From Diphasiastrum complanatum (lineage: Eukaryota; Streptophyta; Lycopodiopsida; Lycopodiales; Lycopodiaceae), in the NCBI GenBank assembly GCA_029204225.1, contig CM055105.1, forward strand, positions 50,185,048 through 50,249,047: a stretch of DNA of 64,000 nt, in the 5' to 3' direction. Positions 33,416-43,459 of this stretch are shown here, piece after piece. A program made the translations under genes and the position numbers. The notes under the pieces were generated by a model that worked only from the letters and a program-made list of their open reading frames with translations, was not told the DNA's origin and ran no database searches. Each line of letters begins with the position of its first letter. Positions within the stretch are counted from its first letter, which is position 1.

Positions 33416-34314
33416 TGTTGTAAAGCTGACTCGGGTGCACCCAACGTGCCCTTTAAGACTCAAAGGGGTGACACTCTCTAAGGTTCCAGAGCAAGTTAGA
33501 ACGTCAAGGACTAAGCCTCCGACCTCTGGTGAGTTAGTCAAGTAGTCACAAGTCATGAGCTAGTTCTGGAGCTTGAGTCATGGCCTAGTCAGGAAAGCAA
33601 GTTGATTCGGCCACCGGGACGGCTCCCGGGACCTATGTCCGGGAGCCAGACTAATTCTGCCAGGCTTAATCAGCAAAATAAAAACTAAGTCCTAAAAAGC
33701 GTGCTTTACCAGAAAGCACTATGTTTCAAACCAGAGGGGGTGCGCCGAATCACAGTAGAACTATAGGTGGAGTCCGGCAAACAGAAACTTGGCCAGCTCA
33801 ACCAGCGCCAGGAATCCAGTCGCCAGGTCTCAGCTCCCTCTACTAGCACGAGCCAGGCACAATGCCCAGCACGTGTTGGTGGCCCCAAGACCAGTCAGTT
33901 TATGTATGAATGTAACCTCTTCCAAATCTAATAAAGTTGATCCTTGGGGATGATTATCATTTCAGTTTTGCCTCTGGAACAAGTCCAAGTGGAAGGACCC
34001 ATACTACAACCTTTTTGCGTCGCTGTCCCTGTCATCGACATGGGGCTTGCCGCTTTGCCAAATGGTCAGTTTGGCGACCACTGTGCCTTGGGTTTCATGT
34101 GTGGCTTGTCTTTGCCTTTGGTTACCTTTTGGGGACGGATTCTGAGTTGGCTTTCGGGTTGGTTGGGATTCCAGTTTTCTTAAGTCTGAATGGTTAATCT
34201 TGTTACGTTTCTGAGTTGGCTTTTACGTAAGTGCATGATGGATGAATGTTAGACTTAAGCACGTGTTGGGGAAACCGCTCAAGTCTCAGCGCCCTTTGAG
34301 GCGCCGGCGCAACA
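33416..34314 (+). repeat. Right LTR of the TR-GAG element
   Basis: 899 bases, TGTTGTAAAGC ... GGCGCAACA, preceded by a polypurine tract and followed by the GCAAG target copy. Confidence 0.88.
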
Positions 34315-34319
34315 GCAAG

Positions 34320-34780
34320 TTTGAAAGCAATGTCATAATTGTGTCTTGATCATCTATGACTGATCGTACAATTGCCATTTGTTGCAAGAGATTCTTAAAC
34401 TAGTTAATGTGACTCTGAAGAGAATCACTATTAGACATCTTGAATGTGAATAATTTCCTTCGTACATGTAACTTAGTAGTTACGTCCCTCACGTCATATA
34501 GTGAGTTTAGGATGTCCCAAACATCTTTTGAAGTTTTAGCTTCATCTATGTGTCCAATATGTGTATCTGATAGATTGAGGATAATAAGCGCGAAAGCTTT
34601 ACCATCCTTCGATTTCCACTTTGAGTCTTCTATGTCGTCTTCAGGGTTTACTTCTGTACCTCTATCAACATCTCATAACTCATTGGCAATTAGCAAGGTC
34701 TTCATCTTAAATTTCCACAAATGATAATTGGATCCATTCAGCTTGTCTACAATAAGACCAGCTTTACCTTGAGAATCCAT
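34320..34780 (-). pseudogene. Copia A gag, 5' part
   Basis: The minus-strand ATG at 34780 (MDSQGKAGLIVDKLNGSNYH) starts a copia-type gag with the LNGSNYHLWKFKMK motif, and continues DVWDILNSLYDVRDVTTKLH and FKNLLQQMAIVRSV until the inserted element. An in-frame TGA at 34673-34675 replaces the Trp expected in the ELW motif. Confidence 0.85.
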
Positions 34781-34889
34781 CTGGAACTTAGTCTATCGAT
34801 TGTATCGATGACGCTAAGATGTAGTAAATTAGCCAACAATAGGAAATCAATTCTTTGATACTGAAACGATGAAAGGAACTGAAGAATAT

Positions 34890-34942
34890 GATATCAATTT
34901 GATATTGCGAAAGATATCAAATATTAGAGCTTTCGCTCTAAT
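34890..34942 (-). promoter_or_regulatory. Hairpins in the copia A leader between primer site and gag
   Basis: ATTAGAGC at 34923-34930 pairs exactly with GCTCTAAT at 34935-34942 over a TTTC loop. ATATCAATTTGATAT just upstream (from about 34890) is a second inverted repeat. Their position between the primer-binding site and the gag ATG is where retroelement packaging or dimerisation signals lie. The function is inferred only. Confidence 0.4.
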
Positions 34943-34975
34943 CGAAATAGTATTAGGCCCTGAAGAAGAATCAAC

Positions 34976-34987
34976 GCTCTGATATCA
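34976..34987 (-). promoter_or_regulatory. Primer-binding site of copia A (tRNA-iMet type)
   Basis: Minus-strand TGATATCAGAGC directly after the LTR end CCGACA; one mismatch to the TGGTATCAGAGC complement of initiator tRNA-Met. Confidence 0.8.
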
Positions 34988-35571
34988 TGTCGGAAATAGA
35001 ATAGATAATGTAAAGCGAAAACTTCCTACTTCCAATGCATGACTATGCCTATCAAAAATTAAAGAAAGCAGTAGTGATGAAAATCACATTCAATCTTTAG
35101 CAACTAACTTTGAAATTGCTAGATACTAAGTGATTACGTAGCCAAACATAAAGTATTGAATCTTAGACAATTTCTATCAGTTACAAAAGCGATATAGAGA
35201 TGCATGCATTCTGACATATACTGAATGCAATAAGAAGATAGTATTGATTCAGAAAAACAAAATCAGATGCTAATGAGCGCAAAACAATAGTGGATAAAAA
35301 TCGCGCACTCTAAGTTGCCTCTGAGTAACTGAGAATAAGTCTGATAATAAGCAGCTCTGTTTATAAGTAGTAGCGCGATAGCAACTCTAAAATAAATCTC
35401 TAAAAGACTGAGCTAGAATGCTCAAGAGAGTTCAAGCTTTAAATCTAGAGAGCTAACAACAATACTTTCTGATTGTGAATGATCTGCTTGATAAGAGCGC
35501 AAGAAGCGTCGGGTAATAACACTCAACTTCTTCACAATTCACAATGTTGATTCATTGCTTCCGAACTTGAA
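34988..35571 (-). repeat. 5' LTR remnant of copia A
   Basis: Begins TGTCGGAAATAGAATAG in plus reading and matches 25806-26115 in blocks. It is interrupted relative to that copy by about 300 bases (35102-35395) that also occur in the element C LTR. The outer part is missing: at GAACTTGAAA (about 35571) the sequence passes directly into copia B gag. Confidence 0.8.
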
Positions 35572-36411
35572 ATGCTTCTTCTTCTCATTGTTGAATTTCA
35601 AAGTTCTGCAGTCCTTGATTTCATGTCCAGTTCTCTTGCAGTATGTGCAAAATAGTTTCTGCTTTGGTTGGAAAGATGAAGAGTTCGAATTCGACCTTGA
35701 GCCAGAATCCGACCCTCAGCCAAAATTCGAGCTTGAGTCAAAATTCGATCTTGACTGCATATTGCTCTTCTTTTTGGATCTAAACTTCTAATTTTTGGAA
35801 TATAGTTCTTGAGGATCTGACCCTGTGCTTGAGGAGTTTGCATATCTTCTGGCCTCCTCTTGTTGAAGTAATGAAATCACTCTTGAAAGAGTGATCTTCT
35901 CTTGGATCGAAATTGCTAGGACCCAATTCTCATAGGCCTCAAAAAGACTCGATAATAGAGTCATGACAGCATCGTTATCTTCTATGACTGAGCCAGTTGC
36001 AGTCATCTGCTCCATAAGATTTTGGAAAGTGTTGATATGGCTCGAAACACTTATTGCTTCAGACATTCTCAAGATGAAGAATTTCTTCCTCAAATGGAGT
36101 TTGGAGGAGATGTCTCTGCTGATATCGTAGAGGGTTGCTAGGACATCCCATGCATCCTTAGCAGTCTGAGCAGCACGTATGTGATTGCTTTGATTGTCTT
36201 TGATGTTGAGAGTGATCATGGCAAAAGCCTTGCCATCTTTCAGTCTCCATTTGGTGATAGTGACTGCATCACCTTCAGGTTTAACTTCTGTGCCATCAAC
36301 AATGTCTCACAATTCCTTGGCTAGTAGTATGACCTTCATTTTGAACTTTTAGAGATAGTAGTTACTCCCATCGAGTCTATCGATTAGAGAAGCACTAGTA
36401 GATGAATCCAT
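35572..36411 (-). pseudogene. Copia B gag (decayed)
   Basis: Minus-strand ATG at 36411 (MDSSTSASLIDRLDGSNYYL), then stops: a TAA after NYYL and a TGA at 36307-36309, both where Trp is expected. From 36219 the frame is open: AKDAWDVLATLYDISRDI, INTFQNLMEQMTATGSV and LISLLQQEEARR-like sequence, and further on the CCHC knuckle CTYCKRTGHEIKDC (about 35610-35660). It is truncated at about 35571 by the copia A LTR. Confidence 0.85.
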
Positions 36412-36539
36412 TCTGGTTGAGCGAGATCGTTGGTAGAAACAACGATTTTGAGATATTGTTGGTTGCGCGCTTGCTAGTACAACTTGTTAGAAACAAGACT
36501 TGATAATCCATAGACAATGTGCAGATTACTGAACAGCCC

Positions 36540-36959
36540 GCTCTGATACCATGTCGGAAATCAGTTAGAATGAGCGAAAGCTGATGAGCGAGCTTGGTGT
36601 AGGATCCGAAGCGCCACAAACAACAGCAGAACGTTCAAAAGGAATGATTCACACAAATGCTCAATGAAATGATATAGTAGTGAGACTGAGAATTTTGCAC
36701 TCTTATTAATATCAAACAGTGAGTACAATGCTTGAAGTGATAACCTCAGCTTACAGTCGTTGAGCATGATAACGTTGGCTACAAGAACTCCAATAATCAA
36801 AAGAAGTTTTCTGATGAAAATTCTAGGATTGATATCCCACAAAATATCTACAACTACCTTTCGTTGCAATTATTACACCCGCCTCATTACAATTAATGCA
36901 TGGACAGAGTGGGTGGACTGTCAACGCGAAGTCGTTGGATCATATTTTAAACCGACAAT
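36540..36959 (-). mobile_element. Copia B 5' LTR and primer-binding site
   Basis: The minus strand reads TTTCCGACA then TGGTATCAGAGC, an exact initiator tRNA-Met primer site (36540-36551). The LTR starts in plus reading at 36552 (TGTCGGAAATCAG) and probably ends near 36959 at AAACCGACA. No second LTR or pol of B is in the window. Confidence 0.7.
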
Positions 36960-38657
36960 ATCGAAACTTACAAGTATCAAAAAATATACACTAACTCAAA
37001 AAATATAGAATTTTTTGAGTTGATCCAATATTAAAAAATTCCAGAAAATTTGATCCTGAAATTTTCAATCCTCTGTTCAGAATTTGAGCCTTTTGTTTCT
37101 GGTTTTTCAGGATGCTCATTATTAAAGGAAATTGAGGCTGAGCATCGAATTCCAACACACTTTCTATTTTTGCTCTCATTACCATATATTGATTCTACCT
37201 TGGCGCATAACATGATGTGACATAAGTTTTTTTATGAGGCCTCGCTTCTTTGGAACTCTCCATCATTTTTTGAAGGGATAATTCCATCACACTAGCAGAG
37301 CAAAAGCTTGTGCACATCGATCTCGCAAACTATGACCTTGTCTCATAGCCTCTATTGGTTTAGCATCTTACATCCTAAATTCGAAGTTCTATATACTCTT
37401 TTCATGCCTTTTGCAAACTATATTGGAGCATAACAAAGGCCGTAGAACTCTTGTAAGTTCCAACAGAATTAAGCTACAACGCAATGGCAGCAAGTAATAA
37501 ATTTAATCAAATACCTGAATCATAGAAAGATGAGTCAATCAAGTGTATATATAACATTGTGTCAACCACTTATCGATGTTTCTACCCATAAACAAATTTG
37601 AGGTATGACTTTGGTTGATCGTCACAACTTTCCAATGGCACAAACAACTTTGAGGTATGACTTTGGTTGATCGTCACAACTTTCCAATGGCACAAAAAAC
37701 TCACAAAAAAATTAAACCCCCATGCTAATGAGTAAAAAGTGGCCGTTAAAATGGCAAATCCCAAAAAGTCGCTGTTAAAAGGGCACATCCCAAACAAGGA
37801 AATCTTCAGGAGCAGCCATGGGGAGTGCAACCTCTTGCACACAGGATTATTGTGCATCACTTTTACAACAGTAATTAAAAACCAATGTGTGGGATGCTGT
37901 TGATTTGCAAAATGTGTGAGGTGTCCTTCCTGTAAAATCCACCTGATCATTGCTAACTTGCCATTCGATGCCAAAAAAGTGTTAGAGCTCCAGTTGACAT
38001 GTACTTCAAAGATGTTTGATCTGCAAGTAAGAATTGACCAGGGACTTTACTACCAACCTCGACAACCATTTTGTAGTTACAAAAGGATTTGCACTTCTTT
38101 ACAGCTTGTGTTTGTAGTGAAAAAGTGCATAAATCTTTAGCTCCAATGCCTCTGACATAACTGAAAAATCTGTGCTACAAAAATCATTCCATGATCCACA
38201 TGGGGGACTAAGAACAGAATGTCATTGCACTATAGTTAGTTATGGCCAACTTCAACTAAACTTGTCAAAAGCAAAAAGAAAAAGATGACAATAACAAACA
38301 TTAAAAAGTACCAAGTTGAACACCAAAAACCAGCAGTTTCCTAGTAGTGGAAGTTTTGCCCACAGGGCCTGTGCTCCTTCCTATCAAAGAATCAATCATA
38401 CACTTGCAGCTAATATTACTGCTGCTTAAAAGAGCAAGCCTCTCCACTTCATCGAGCATTGACTGTATACAAGATGGTGGGGCAGCAACCAAAGCATGTT
38501 ACAATTAATAAATTTCCACATGGCCAAGACTTCCAAATAGGATCTCCAAAATGCTAACAAACTTGTTGTCAGTAAGAGATTTTTTATTTGTTGTAGACTG
38601 GTTAGTATCCCGATTTTGGAAACTTCAAACTTAAAATGGAGAAACAAGGTTACAAAT
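36960..38657. other. Spacer downstream of the dehydrogenase gene
   Basis: AT-rich, no gene recognised. It contains the 52-base tandem duplication described separately. Confidence 0.45.
37597..37700. repeat. Tandem duplication, 52-base unit x 2
   Basis: TTTGAGGTATGACTTTGGTT followed by GATCGTCACAACTTTCCAAT and GGCACAAA occurs twice back to back (37597-37648 and 37649-37700), virtually identical, indicating a recent duplication. Confidence 0.9.
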
Positions 38658-38766
38658 CATCAGTGAAGCCTTTGCAGCTGAATAGGTAGGGTTTGTGAGT
38701 TTGAAGAGGTTGAGGAATGTAGCAGGCTTTGTTCTGTAAAACTTCAATTCTCAGAAGATCATCGAT
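38658..38766 (-). repeat. Decayed tandem copy of the dehydrogenase terminal exon
   Basis: This block repeats the last coding part and stop region of the gene just beyond its stop codon. Minus-strand reading gives [13 protein letters not shown], against [13 protein letters not shown] in the real exon, and both share the AGCTGCAAAGG/AACTGCAAAGG end. It lacks the exon's 5' half. It may be transcribed as 3' UTR or, less likely, act as an alternative terminal exon. Confidence 0.75.
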
Positions 38767-38768
38767 CA

Positions 38769-41700
38769 TTAAACCTTTGCAGTTGAATATGATAAGAGTT
38801 TGCGAGTTTGCAGAAGTTGAGGAATGTAGCAGGCTTTGTTCTGTGCCACCTCAATTCGCCTTCTGGGATCATACATTGTTTCATCCCTCAACGCATCCAA
38901 AATAGCAGATGGAGGACACTCCCTGCAGTAAACAAGGTATCAAAACCCCATCACAACAGAACGAAGTGAATTGTTTATCCTTCTGTTTGTAACAAAGTCC
39001 TAAATGTAGGACTTCGTTGTTATTTGTTGGGAACCAAACATGAAAAACATGTACCAGGACTAGAACCGATGATATTTACGCAGAATATGAAGGGAAACCA
39101 TGAATGTTATAAAAATGTGCTAGAGTTGGATTGCTATGAAATCTTCACTATTGGTAAGTATGGTCATGGAGACTATTATTCACCCAACGTTCAGCACCAA
39201 ACCACAGATACAGATTCAGTGTACAAAGCAGAGTCATGTATGGTGCATAAAATGTGCAAGACTTGGGTGGGTTGAGACAGAATCCTCGTAAATTGACAAG
39301 GGAGTTCATTATGTATGCTCAGTCATTCAACTTCGGAAAGATCCAACTGTTTTGAGGATAGAATATTGATGACTTTTCATCTAAAGTAAGCGTTAGGAAG
39401 ATCAAATACATAGGGAATAAGGTTTGTAATACAATATCTGCAAGAGAAGTATTATCCAGGCACAAATAATTAATGACAAAAGATAAGCATCTTGACAATA
39501 TTCTCTTATCTACCCCATTCAAAAAACATGAAGGAAAAAAAAGTCTAAGGATGACCATATTAGATAGTTGCAGTAAAGACATTTCAGATGTTCTTTCGAT
39601 TCGCAACAGGTGGTAAGTATTGTCCACATTTTCTGTTAAACGTGGAAGTCAAGCAGCCTAGCATCTTCTTAACATTAATCAGTCAGCCGCATATGTTTGC
39701 ACTGAGCTTCTATTGGCTGCTTGGATAATCAATCTCAATATTTAATGATCAAGGTTCACTTTGAACCTGGAGGTACAATCTATCATCATTGTTGCAAATT
39801 GAAGTTGCAGCGAAACATATTAAACATTCATAGTAAGAGTGCTTATGATCTGAGTTATCAGTTGTATAAAGCAATCAAAGGACAGGCCTACTTCTGGGAC
39901 AACCCATCAATTTTTGTAAAGCGTACAAGTATTTGTAACAATTCATCTCAACAAATTCAGTCCTTCCCACTTTGTGTAGGTATTTATTTGCATCATGAAT
40001 TATATGAGGGTGATTTTACCTTTGGATAAGAATCCGATAGAGTGTCATCAATATTGGGCAAAGTTCCACTGGTGCTACACAATTATGCCCTTCTGGATGC
40101 AAAACGCTCAAGCTGGGCTGGCGCAGTAACTCATAGAATGCTTCCACTGCCGAAACACCCTACATTTCGAAAGCATCATGCTCAGATTAGTGACTACAGC
40201 ACATTCAGCAAGGAAAATGTTAGTACTGAGCTCCCATCACAGCAAGGACAGGTTAGCTCTACAAATAATATTTTCATAAAAGCGTTCTTGGGGCGGTACG
40301 GAAAGAAGAATTCAAACAAAAATCTGACGGTTATTGCATATTTGCAACGAGGGGTCAACCTGAATCATTCCCTTCCCTTTGATGTTGTCTCCCATATCTG
40401 GTCTAAGCTCTCCTTTTACCAGCTTTTTCCCATACCATGCATTTCTCCCCTTTAACAATGTCACATAAGTATCAGCCAGCAGTGGACCTGCCAACTTCTC
40501 TGGCTCCTCGGCCAACAAATGTGTGATATAGATCATCTCCGAAGTGCAATGGGCAAAATACACTGACTTGCTTGTGGCACTCTCATTAGTCAGAGCAGCT
40601 ACCATTCCTTGATTTCCACACAAAGGAAAGGATGTAAAGCAAGCAAAAGCTTTAAGCAGAGCAGTTTGAAAACATATTACAGCTAGCATACTATATTCTG
40701 TTTTCTCCTATTAAAAGACTGCACAAAGTAGCAATCAGAACAGGTATTTACAGAAATTCTATTCAGATCTACTAGCTGAAAAAGGCATGGCTGCCAAACT
40801 TTCCTATCTCATCTGCTTACCAGCTCCAATGGCGTACACATTCTTTAGCCCACCCATCACTTCATGTGTAACAAGATCACTATTGTCCCAAACCACAAAA
40901 TGATGCTGCCGAAGAAACTGAGCCAGTGGCTTTCGCCATTTCTCGGATCCACAGATGCGAGCATTCCCATACTCTTTGTTGTACACTTCTGCAGCAATGT
41001 TGGGGCCACCAAGATAGAGTACATTCTCCGTTGGCAGATTTGCTGAAACACCATATCATCTTATAAACTTTCTCTATAAATGACTAAACAATATGAACGG
41101 TTCTAACTGATTCAATCCAATTCAGAGTACAAATCGGATTAGAACAGCTGAAGATGTAAAATGTGAAAAGGAAACCGATATACCAGCCTGTAGGATCATC
41201 TGTGTAGGAGTTATGACATGAGGAACTGGTAAGAGGACAGCCTCCACACCCTTTGACAGGGAGATCACAAGCGGCATAGTTCGCCGCTCACGCCAATACT
41301 GTCCAATTTCTGCAAAAACAGAACCTGTTTCGGTGGAAGGAAGGCCATTGATCACAATATCTGCATCCCACACAGCCTCCTGCAGGTTCGTGACAACCTT
41401 GAGAGGGCAGAGTGGAGTGTCGAGCATATTGATGCAAAACCCATCTCGAAGGATCTCATCGGCATACAGCACTCGGTCCCCCAGGCGCGCCTCAACATAT
41501 TTGAGATAGGCGCAATTGCGAATGAGCCTCCTCAGCACATCCTCTCTGGCGTTTATCACATCGAACAAATGCTTGGCAGATTGATGATCCACAGCCTTGC
41601 CACCTCTTCGCCAAATGCGAACCTGCACTAAATCTGCTGCATTCTCGTATGCATCCTGCAACATTGCCACAAAAACGCTACCCCAAGCCCCAGCGCCCAC

Positions 41701-41835
41701 ACCCACAACCCGTATCGGATCACCCTCGGCTTTCCCCATCAACTGCCTCAGCTCTACCACATGCTTTTGTGGATTCAGCACCATAGTTTCTGCATCCAAT
41801 GCTGCATCTTCATCACCGGGACATCCCATAGTCAT
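38769..41835 (-). CDS. GPDHC1: Glycerol-3-phosphate dehydrogenase [NAD+], cytosolic type, five exons
   Basis: Interconverts dihydroxyacetone phosphate plus NADH and glycerol-3-phosphate in the cytosol, supplying glycerolipid synthesis and balancing NADH. Exons on the minus strand: 41835-41184, 41042-40821, 40607-40360, 40159-40020 and 38922-38769; all introns are GT-AG and the sum is 1416 nt, 471 residues plus stop, close to the roughly 460 of the Arabidopsis GPDHC1 type. The nucleotide-binding GVGAGAWG is at residues 45-52, followed by the family blocks [76 protein letters not shown] and [18 protein letters not shown]. The ending is [18 protein letters not shown]. There is no transit peptide, consistent with a cytosolic enzyme. 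Intron 4 is long (1097 bases). A decayed duplicate of the last exon lies just downstream. The family assignment is secure; the symbol is by resemblance from memory. Confidence 0.93.
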
Positions 41836-42059
41836 CCTGCAATTGCTTCAATGCACATTTAGCCTTCAGCTGCTCTTGCCAGCCAGAAGAATTACAAACA
41901 ACTTTCCCTTAGCTGGTTTGCAACCTACACAGATGATTGATTGCCCACAGCCTTAAATCAGCTGCTCTCTGATCATTAACACTGCAATGCATCAACAACT
42001 GCAGATATAATCTGCTTATTTATTTCCTGACAGCTCCCTGCCTTTTGCAATGACTCAAG
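41836..42059 (-). promoter_or_regulatory. 5' flank of the dehydrogenase gene
   Basis: The upstream region should hold the 5' UTR and core promoter. I see no convincing TATA box on the minus strand here, and no transcription start can be assigned. Confidence 0.35.
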
Positions 42060-42580
42060 CAATGTGATGTCTCACCAACTCCAGCTCCCCCAATCCTTCT
42101 TTCCATCACCAACACGCCTTTCTTTCCCAACTTTTTTCAGCTCTTTCTCTCCAAAATTTTCACACAAACTGCTTCTCTCTCATCTCATTATCCTCCACCA
42201 TGGCTTCTTCTTCCCCTTTGTCTTCTTCTTCTTCTTCTCCTCTTTTTTTTTAAATTTTTTTCTTTTTCAAAAAAGATTAAACCATAGCTTCTTATTCCTC
42301 TTCTCTTTTTTTTTTTAAATTTGAATTTTTTTTTTAATTTTTTCTTTTAAGCATAGCTTCTTCTCATTCCCCTTTTATTCTTTTTCTTCTCTCTTTTCTT
42401 TTTTGAATTTTTTTTTTAAACCATGGATTATTCTTCTTCTTCTCTCTCTTTTTTTTAGAAATATATATATTTTTTAAAATTAACCATAGCTTCTTGATCT
42501 CCTTTTCTTTTTGTTTATGCTCTCCCCTTTTTTTAATAATTTTTTTTAGAAAAAATTTAAGCATAGATTCTTTTGCTTTA
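42060..42580. repeat. Pyrimidine-rich diverged tandem array upstream of the dehydrogenase
   Basis: Units of about 60-70 bases each contain ACCATAGCTTCTT or AGCATAGCTTCTT followed by CT-rich then T/A-rich runs (about 42200, 42283, 42350, 42420, 42483 and 42553). On the gene's strand this is a long purine-rich tract. A related phrase recurs at about 43193 and 43294. Short frames across it are artefacts. Confidence 0.75.
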
Positions 42581-43190
42581 AAAGCATTTTTTACATTTTA
42601 ACGAAGAGAATGGTGGGGGAGGCTCACATAACTCGATCTCTCAAGGCCAAAATCTTCGTGGCAAATTTTTTACATGCACCTTCAATATGGTGGAAGTCCC
42701 CATCCGAGGGCCTTCTTTGCAGGGAGAGCCCTTGCTCGAGGGCAAGGCCCCGCCCGACCTACAAAGAAGGCCAGAGGTCCGGGCCTTCCATGATGTAATG
42801 CAAGGTGAGAATTTGGAAAAAGAGCGCACATTATGTAGAGAGATAACGCACATTTTTGAGAGAGAGAGAGAGACCGCACATTCCGAAGGACAAAACACAT
42901 TTGGTGGAAGTACATTCTAGAGAGAGAATGGCAGATTTTGGAGGAAAGAGAAATGTGAATGCATATTCCACTCGTGAAGTTGATTTCAAAATACACCTGC
43001 CATTACGGATGTCAAAAGGTGCCCGTAAAAAAAATTATCTTTTTCTAGAAGCACCTTCTGCCTAAAAGGTGCATGAAAAAAAATTTATAACAAACAAAAA
43101 AATGTAAAAACGAATTTCATCCCCATGAAGGACACCCATAAAGGACTCCCCCTTCTTAATCTTATCTATTTTTATTTAAATTAAAAAAAA
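42581..43190. other. Spacer with a nested hairpin
   Basis: No gene. GGCCTTCTTTG (42709-42719) pairs with CAAAGAAGGCC (42762-42772), and inside it CCTTGC pairs with GCAAGG. Short GA-repeat runs occur near 42856-42872. Several overlapping frames here show no family. Confidence 0.45.
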
Positions 43191-43300
43191 TTAGCCATAG
43201 GTTGTTCTTCCCCTTTTCATCTTATTCTTATTTGATTATATATATATATTTATTTACTTATTTATTTATTTATTTATTTATTATTATAATTATAAGCCAT
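43191..43300. repeat. (TTTA)n-like microsatellite with flanking CCATAG phrases
   Basis: TATTTATTTACTTATTTATT and further repeats run from about 43246 to 43290, bracketed by AGCCATAGGTTGTTCTTC and AAGCCATAGTTGTG, which resemble the unit of the array at 42060-42580. Confidence 0.8.
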
Positions 43301-43459
43301 AGTTGTGCAGATTGCGCATTCAATCACTCCAACCTCCCTCTGATTGCCATCGCCATCACCATCAGTCCGGCATTTGCAGGTCGCACTGCACGTCTACTCT
43401 CCTAAATCCCATTTTAATCTGCCTCCAGTCATGCTGCACTTTTTTTTTTTACTCACATT

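Larger units (their letters stand above)
30487..34314 (+). mobile_element. TR-GAG-type LTR retrotransposon (LTRs plus gag only, Ty3/gypsy-like)
   Basis: A 3828-bp element with ends TGTTG...CAACA and a 5-bp target duplication GCAAG (30482-30486 and 34315-34319) inside copia A gag. It contains a left LTR, a single gag-type ORF at 31541-32941 with the beginning of a protease, a polypurine tract (AACGAGGAGAGGA, 33403-33415) and a right LTR. No reverse transcriptase, RNase H or integrase is present. This architecture matches the class described in plants as TR-GAG: non-autonomous, presumably mobilised by proteins of a complete relative. A separate LTR of the same family lies at 47074-47790. Confidence 0.85.
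25806..35571 (-). mobile_element. Ty1/copia element A (minus strand), decayed and carrying two insertions
   Basis: The element reads leftward: 5' LTR remnant (34988-35571), primer-binding site (34976-34987), gag (34780 to 34320, continuing at 30481), zinc knuckle, protease, integrase, reverse transcriptase, RNase H, polypurine tract and 3' LTR (25806-26573). Inserted in it are a TR-GAG-type element (30487-34314) in gag and a MITE-like sequence (29786-30164) between the zinc knuckle and protease. The 5' LTR has lost its outer half, where it abuts copia B, and the 3' LTR lacks about 300 internal bases that the 5' LTR keeps. Coding frames contain many stops. Confidence 0.85.
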
